Source: Perilla frutescens
Lineage: Eukaryota; Streptophyta; Magnoliopsida; Lamiales; Lamiaceae
Direction: 5' to 3'
Assembly: GCA_026008535.1 (NCBI GenBank)
Contig: BRKX01000011.1
Location: 20,034,001 to 20,098,000 of the forward strand
Length of the DNA stretch: 64,000 nt
Under the pieces are notes generated by a model. It made no database searches, had not been told where the DNA came from, and worked only from the letters and a program-made list of their open reading frames with translations. This document shows positions 60,401 to 64,000 of this stretch, piece after piece. Position numbers and translations under genes: made by a program. Position 1 is the stretch's first letter. Every line of letters begins with the position of its first letter.

Positions 60401-61285
60401 AAAAATCGTGCCCGTGGACGTGGCAAAGGCTGTGCACAGCGCAAGCGTGCAACGGCACCTGATGTGGACCGAAAATTATTCACTCAAGGCAAATCAGCCG
60501 AGTTGGCATCTGTTTTGCCACCTCCAAAAGTTGTGTCCTGCGAACTCTGCAAAGTTGAATGCAATACCCTTGAGATTCTTCAACAACACATGAATGGGAA
60601 GAAACATAAGAAGAAATTGAAAGTCTTCGAAGAGTTACAAAATATCAACGAAAGGGTGATTTGCAGGCGAACTGAACAGATATCTACCATTGAATTGAAG
60701 TCAGAAGTCCTTCCCCAGCCTGATCGAGTTGAGGGGTCTGGAACCCAACAACTGCAACCAGAGGTTTTACCTTCTCAAGAAATTAATGAAGAAAGTAAAG
60801 TTGCAGGAGAAAAGCGCAAGTTTGAAGAAGTAGAACCTCCTGAAGAATCAAAAAAGATGAGGGTGGATCATGCTGAACACACGGGACATGTGTTGAAGCG
60901 TAAACTGAGGGGCGGTAAAAGCAACAAAAAGAAGAGGACTTCTGATCGAGCAAAACGTTTGGTTCAGCCGCCTGAACCAAAACAAGTTGCGCCATTGGTT
61001 TGTGAATTATGTAACGTGAAGTGTGAATCTCTCGTCGTTTTCCAAAGTCATTTGGTGGGGAAGAAGCACAAATCAAAAGCTAAGCGCTTCCTGGGGCAAG
61101 ACACATTTGGACAAGTTGCGCAAAGACCAGAAATGCAGGCAGTCAACCAGAATAGTGCTGATGCTTCGACTTCTATTGGATTTGATGCCTACCGGGTTGC
61201 TTCTGCTCAGAACGTAATGATAACTGGTGGCCAGAGTTCAACTTTCGCAGATAATATGACGACGGCTGGCGAGGTGGAAGCATAA
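57433..61285 (+). CDS. C2H2 (U1/matrin-type) zinc-finger protein, two exons
   Basis: Exon 1 is 57433-57783 (donor CCG|GTATGG) and exon 2 is 60116-61285 (acceptor TCTGCAG|ATT); the intron of 2.3 kb is phase 0. The product is 506 residues. The N-terminal 120 are rich in Tyr, Ser, Gln and Pro (disordered, with a PPPPP run). A Gly/His-rich stretch and a basic block follow (GRKNRARGRGKG, about residues 211-222). Two C-x2-C-x12-H-x5-H fingers lie at Cys259-His281 and Cys413-His435, each ending GKKHK. Between them is a charged, Lys-rich linker with nuclear-signal-like KSNKKKR. This spacing is the U1-type finger that often binds double-stranded RNA or splicing partners; role and gene name are not known to me. 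It is intact and is the only clear host gene here. A small extra exon within the long intron cannot be excluded. Confidence 0.82.
57784..60115 (+). other. Intron 1 of the zinc-finger gene
   Basis: GT...AG intron, less AT-rich than the transposon regions and with T-rich tracts. No inserted element or internal gene recognised. ORFs inside are short and unconvincing. Confidence 0.65.
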
Positions 61286-62454
61286 GCCAACCATAATCAC
61301 TTGTAACAAGCTTTGAATGTTCAAATCTGGTGAATGCTGCGCAGCAATTGCCCGATAATGGTGGGGTTGGCTGCTGCTTCTGAGCATGCAGATTGATGTA
61401 GAACAACCTTGAATGTAGCAAGTATAGGGCAGCCTCGCAACCGAGCTCTCATTTCGAGCATTTTTGGAGAAGATTTTGAGCTTCTCTATTGAAAATTGCT
61501 GCTACAATTGTTCATCTGATATGGATCTTGTCGCATATCTTTGGATTCTAATTGTCCAAAAACGGGACACTGGCATTTTGAGAAAATGGTTGATTCCAAA
61601 TTTTTGAAGTTTCAACCCATGTTTTTTATGTAGACAAAGAATTGTATGCTAGAAGGTCTAACGATCACAATTCATTAAACTGGTGAAATTCACCCAAACC
61701 CGCCAAAAAATTCACCTATTTGCCCAGGGTACGTGCCTTGGCATATTTTAATTATTTTTTTTCAAAAATCTTTCATTTCATATCAACTACGGTTTATTAA
61801 TTTTAATTATGATATATATTTAATTGTTGAGCATGTGTGAGCTCGTGTGCGAAAAAATCATTTTAATTTTATTGTTCATTAATTTCATTTTATAGTATAT
61901 ATTTATTTTGAAAAAATTAATTACGAGGGTAGCTAGTGTTGGGCGAGTATGCTGCACGTGATGATTCTATTTTAGGGTATATATTTATTTCAAAAAAATT
62001 AATTATGAACATAGTGTATAAGCCGCTGTTGATTTAACTTTAGAGTTCAATAATTCTATTTTAAGATGTAGTAATGTGTGTGTTGGAATGGTGCATGTTG
62101 TGTAGTATGTTTTGACAATCCAATCAGCTTTTTAAGATCTGTGGTGCAGTCGTTGTTGGGTTGAGCTTGATTGTTCTTGAGACTATGAGTAAAGATTGGA
62201 TAGAAATTGGTAGAGGAGAAGAATTACAAGAAAAAGTCAGTCAGAGAAAGAAGGATTGGAGGATACAAGTACAAAGAATTAGGAGGAAATTAAAAAAAGT
62301 TGGAAATGACTTGTGCAAATAAATTGCCTCTCAACTCCTAAGTTTATGGAATACATGGGTCCTTTTTCTCATCATATGAAGATGATATATTGAAAAAATC
62401 ATATATATGAGGAGTTTTTCTTGATGCGATTTTTGGTTCTAGGTATGAGGCTTA
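61286..62454. other. 3' region of zinc-finger gene and repeat-like spacer
   Basis: About 61286-61680 is probably 3' UTR. About 61740-62010 has blocks of TATATTTATTT(T/C)(G/A)AAAAAATTAATTA that resemble the dispersed repeat family in inverted orientation, weakly. The rest is featureless to the TTA at 62452-62454 (left target duplication of the next element). Confidence 0.45.
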
Positions 62455-63630
62455 GACAATCTCCAACCCAAATACCCAAATCCAAACCTAAAATGGAGTA
62501 AATGTCATATCAAACACTAATTTATCTCCAACCCACAAACCTAAATCCAAACTAAAAAAGAATATTCTTGGTATATTCCACCTTTTACTTTATCATGTTT
62601 ATTTCAATAACACCCACATATTTATCAAAATTTATAAATTGAACCTCTTATTTTTTTTTGCTATTTTGCAATATAACAAGCTAAGATGTAATATTTATTT
62701 TAATCAATTCAGCTTCTATAATATTTGAATATCTTGTGTTCCTTCATTACTTTGAATATTTAATTGAAAAAGCAAAGCGAAATATTAAACCTCGTACATC
62801 AAATAACTAACTAGATATGTGATTATGTGTATATGTTTACGATCTTAAGTCCATTAAATTAAACGACATTGTTGCTTTGGATTTGATTGATTAATATATG
62901 GTTGGCTTTAATTTACTAGAAAAAATGACAAATATAATTATTGATTTAGATATTAACATTAACGATATATATATGTGATGGGTTAATAGCAATTTTGCAG
63001 AAAAGGACTGGACTAATCATAAATCTTTTAAATTACACGTAATTAATTTATCCATTAATTATACATGTTATATTAATTATATTCTAATAATTTTTAATTA
63101 ACTACCGCGGCCTTGCACGTCTTCACCAGCCGCCGGCAGAAGGTGTCGTAGATGGCGCTGTTCGCCGACGAATGAACGAAGCTGCCACCGTGGAAGAACA
63201 CGATCACCGGTATGATCTCACTCGTGCTCATTGGCTTCTCTAGCTCGCCAATGCCCCACGGCGCCTTGTTTTCACTTGCAGCTAGATACACTCGGTTTAG
63301 AAAGCTTGTGGCTCTGTTTACTACATCGAGGGAGAATACGCCGTCCACGGGGACAGTGTTCGCCGGCACTTTTCTGTCGAGGAATTCAGATTGTCGAAGG
63401 AGAATACGCCGTCCTCTGGAATGAAAGGTGAGAAGAACAAATTAAAAAGGACTATTTTGCAATTTCAGATTGTTGAAAAGGTATTATGCAGTTGTGAACA
63501 GTAGATCTGCATATATAGGTATACACTGTTCATATCTGAGGTTTTACAGCAAAATGGGGTTGGATTTGGAGGTGGATTGAAGCATCTTATTAACTGTAAA
63601 ATGAGATTTGGAGTTGGGTTGGAGATGGTC
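62455..63630. mobile_element. PIF/Harbinger-type non-autonomous element carrying a GID1 fragment
   Basis: The left end GACAATCTCCAACCCAAAT and the right end, which in reverse complement reads GACCATCTCCAACCCAACT, form terminal inverted repeats that continue imperfectly inward (CCAAATCC, TAAAATG/TTTTACAG). The direct TTA duplications at 62452-62454 and 63631-63633 fit the 3-bp TWA target of PIF/Harbinger. Length is 1176 bp. No transposase. The cargo is GID1 sequence at 63094-63387. Confidence 0.78.
63094..63387 (-). pseudogene. Captured fragment of gibberellin receptor gene (GID1-like)
   Basis: The minus strand encodes EFLDRKVPANTVPVDGVFSL, then NRVYLAASENKAPWGI, FFHGGSFVHSSANSAIYDTF and CRRLV. 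This is the segment of GID1 (a hormone-sensitive-lipase-like receptor) spanning the start of the core and the HGG oxyanion motif. About 98 of some 345 residues remain, and a stop follows at AVVN. The N-terminal lid and the rest of the gibberellin pocket are missing. Just upstream, 63393-63414 repeats 63324-63346 (GGAGAATACGCCGTCC) out of frame. It cannot encode a receptor. Confidence 0.88.
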
Positions 63631-63633
63631 TTA

Positions 63634-64000
63634 TGCTAGACGAATCATGTAGTTTCAAAAATTTCAATCGTGTTTGGATAGAACGTGGTTACTACTGTCT
63701 GAGTTATCTCATCTTTGTGTTGATCGATTCAATAAAACATATACCTTCTTTTTCCTAATATAAGTGTATGCTTTTGTGGTGTTTGAATTCTTCAAAATAC
63801 ATTGACGATTGTCTCTTAAATGGTTAGTGCACAATTCATATCCAATGTTCCTACTATACTTTTCTTAAGTTCATGATATGAGATGATCGACCTTCAATAT
63901 TGACCATTATTTGAAATGTATATACTTTGTTATTGAATAATTAGAGTGTTGAGATGATCTGTATGACAGTTGAGGAATTTAAATATCGGGTTGATTAGAT
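63634..64000. other. Right edge, nothing recognised
   Basis: AT-rich sequence without ORF or repeat that I can identify. Confidence 0.5.

Overview
The window looks like nuclear DNA of a flowering plant, most likely a eudicot. It is AT-rich, has GT-AG introns, Helitron and chromovirus retrotransposons, and fragments of plant genes (PHT1 phosphate transporter, plastid ATP synthase AtpG, gibberellin receptor GID1). It is almost entirely transposon territory. The only intact cellular gene I can support is a two-exon C2H2 zinc-finger gene at 57433-61285.

Layout. Positions 1-16455 and 24530-40946 are near-identical direct copies, about 24.5 kb apart. Each copy holds a minus-strand solo LTR with a CGTTT target duplication, the 3' terminus of a minus-strand Helitron, a small SINE, the 5' end of a plus-strand Helitron, a 16-exon RPA70-like Helitron gene, a segment rich in hairpins, and part of a chromodomain Ty3/gypsy element. 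In copy 1 the gypsy runs on to a 3.2-kb 3' LTR (17907-21145), followed by degraded repeats up to 24529. In copy 2 the gypsy stops inside pol at 40946, and the Helitron continues through a telo-box-rich segment, a duplicated exon array and a RepHel gene to a hairpin/CTAG terminus at 49578. The copy-2 Helitron therefore spans about 30489-49578 and carries an LTR-less gypsy fragment. The layout fits unequal recombination between that captured fragment and a nearby full gypsy, which would have made the 24.5-kb tandem duplication.

From 50232 to 55126 lie two adjacent non-autonomous TIR elements of one family, inserted in (TA)n. They carry inverted subterminal arrays of a roughly 21-bp unit built on TGCTAAAATA. 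One holds the first 59 or so codons of a PHT1 transporter, the other an antisense AtpG fragment. Another dispersed repeat lies at 56116-57010. The zinc-finger gene follows, and then a TTA-flanked Harbinger-type element (62455-63630) carrying a GID1 fragment.

Function. The RPA-like protein (single-strand DNA binding) and RepHel (HUH Rep plus PIF1-type helicase) are the usual gene pair of an autonomous plant Helitron. Here RepHel has five in-frame stops, although its catalytic motifs survive. The RPA gene has a duplicated OB-C exon cassette. Both of its stops lie in the first cassette, and exon phases would allow that cassette to be skipped. The gypsy genes are broken by many stops and a frameshift.
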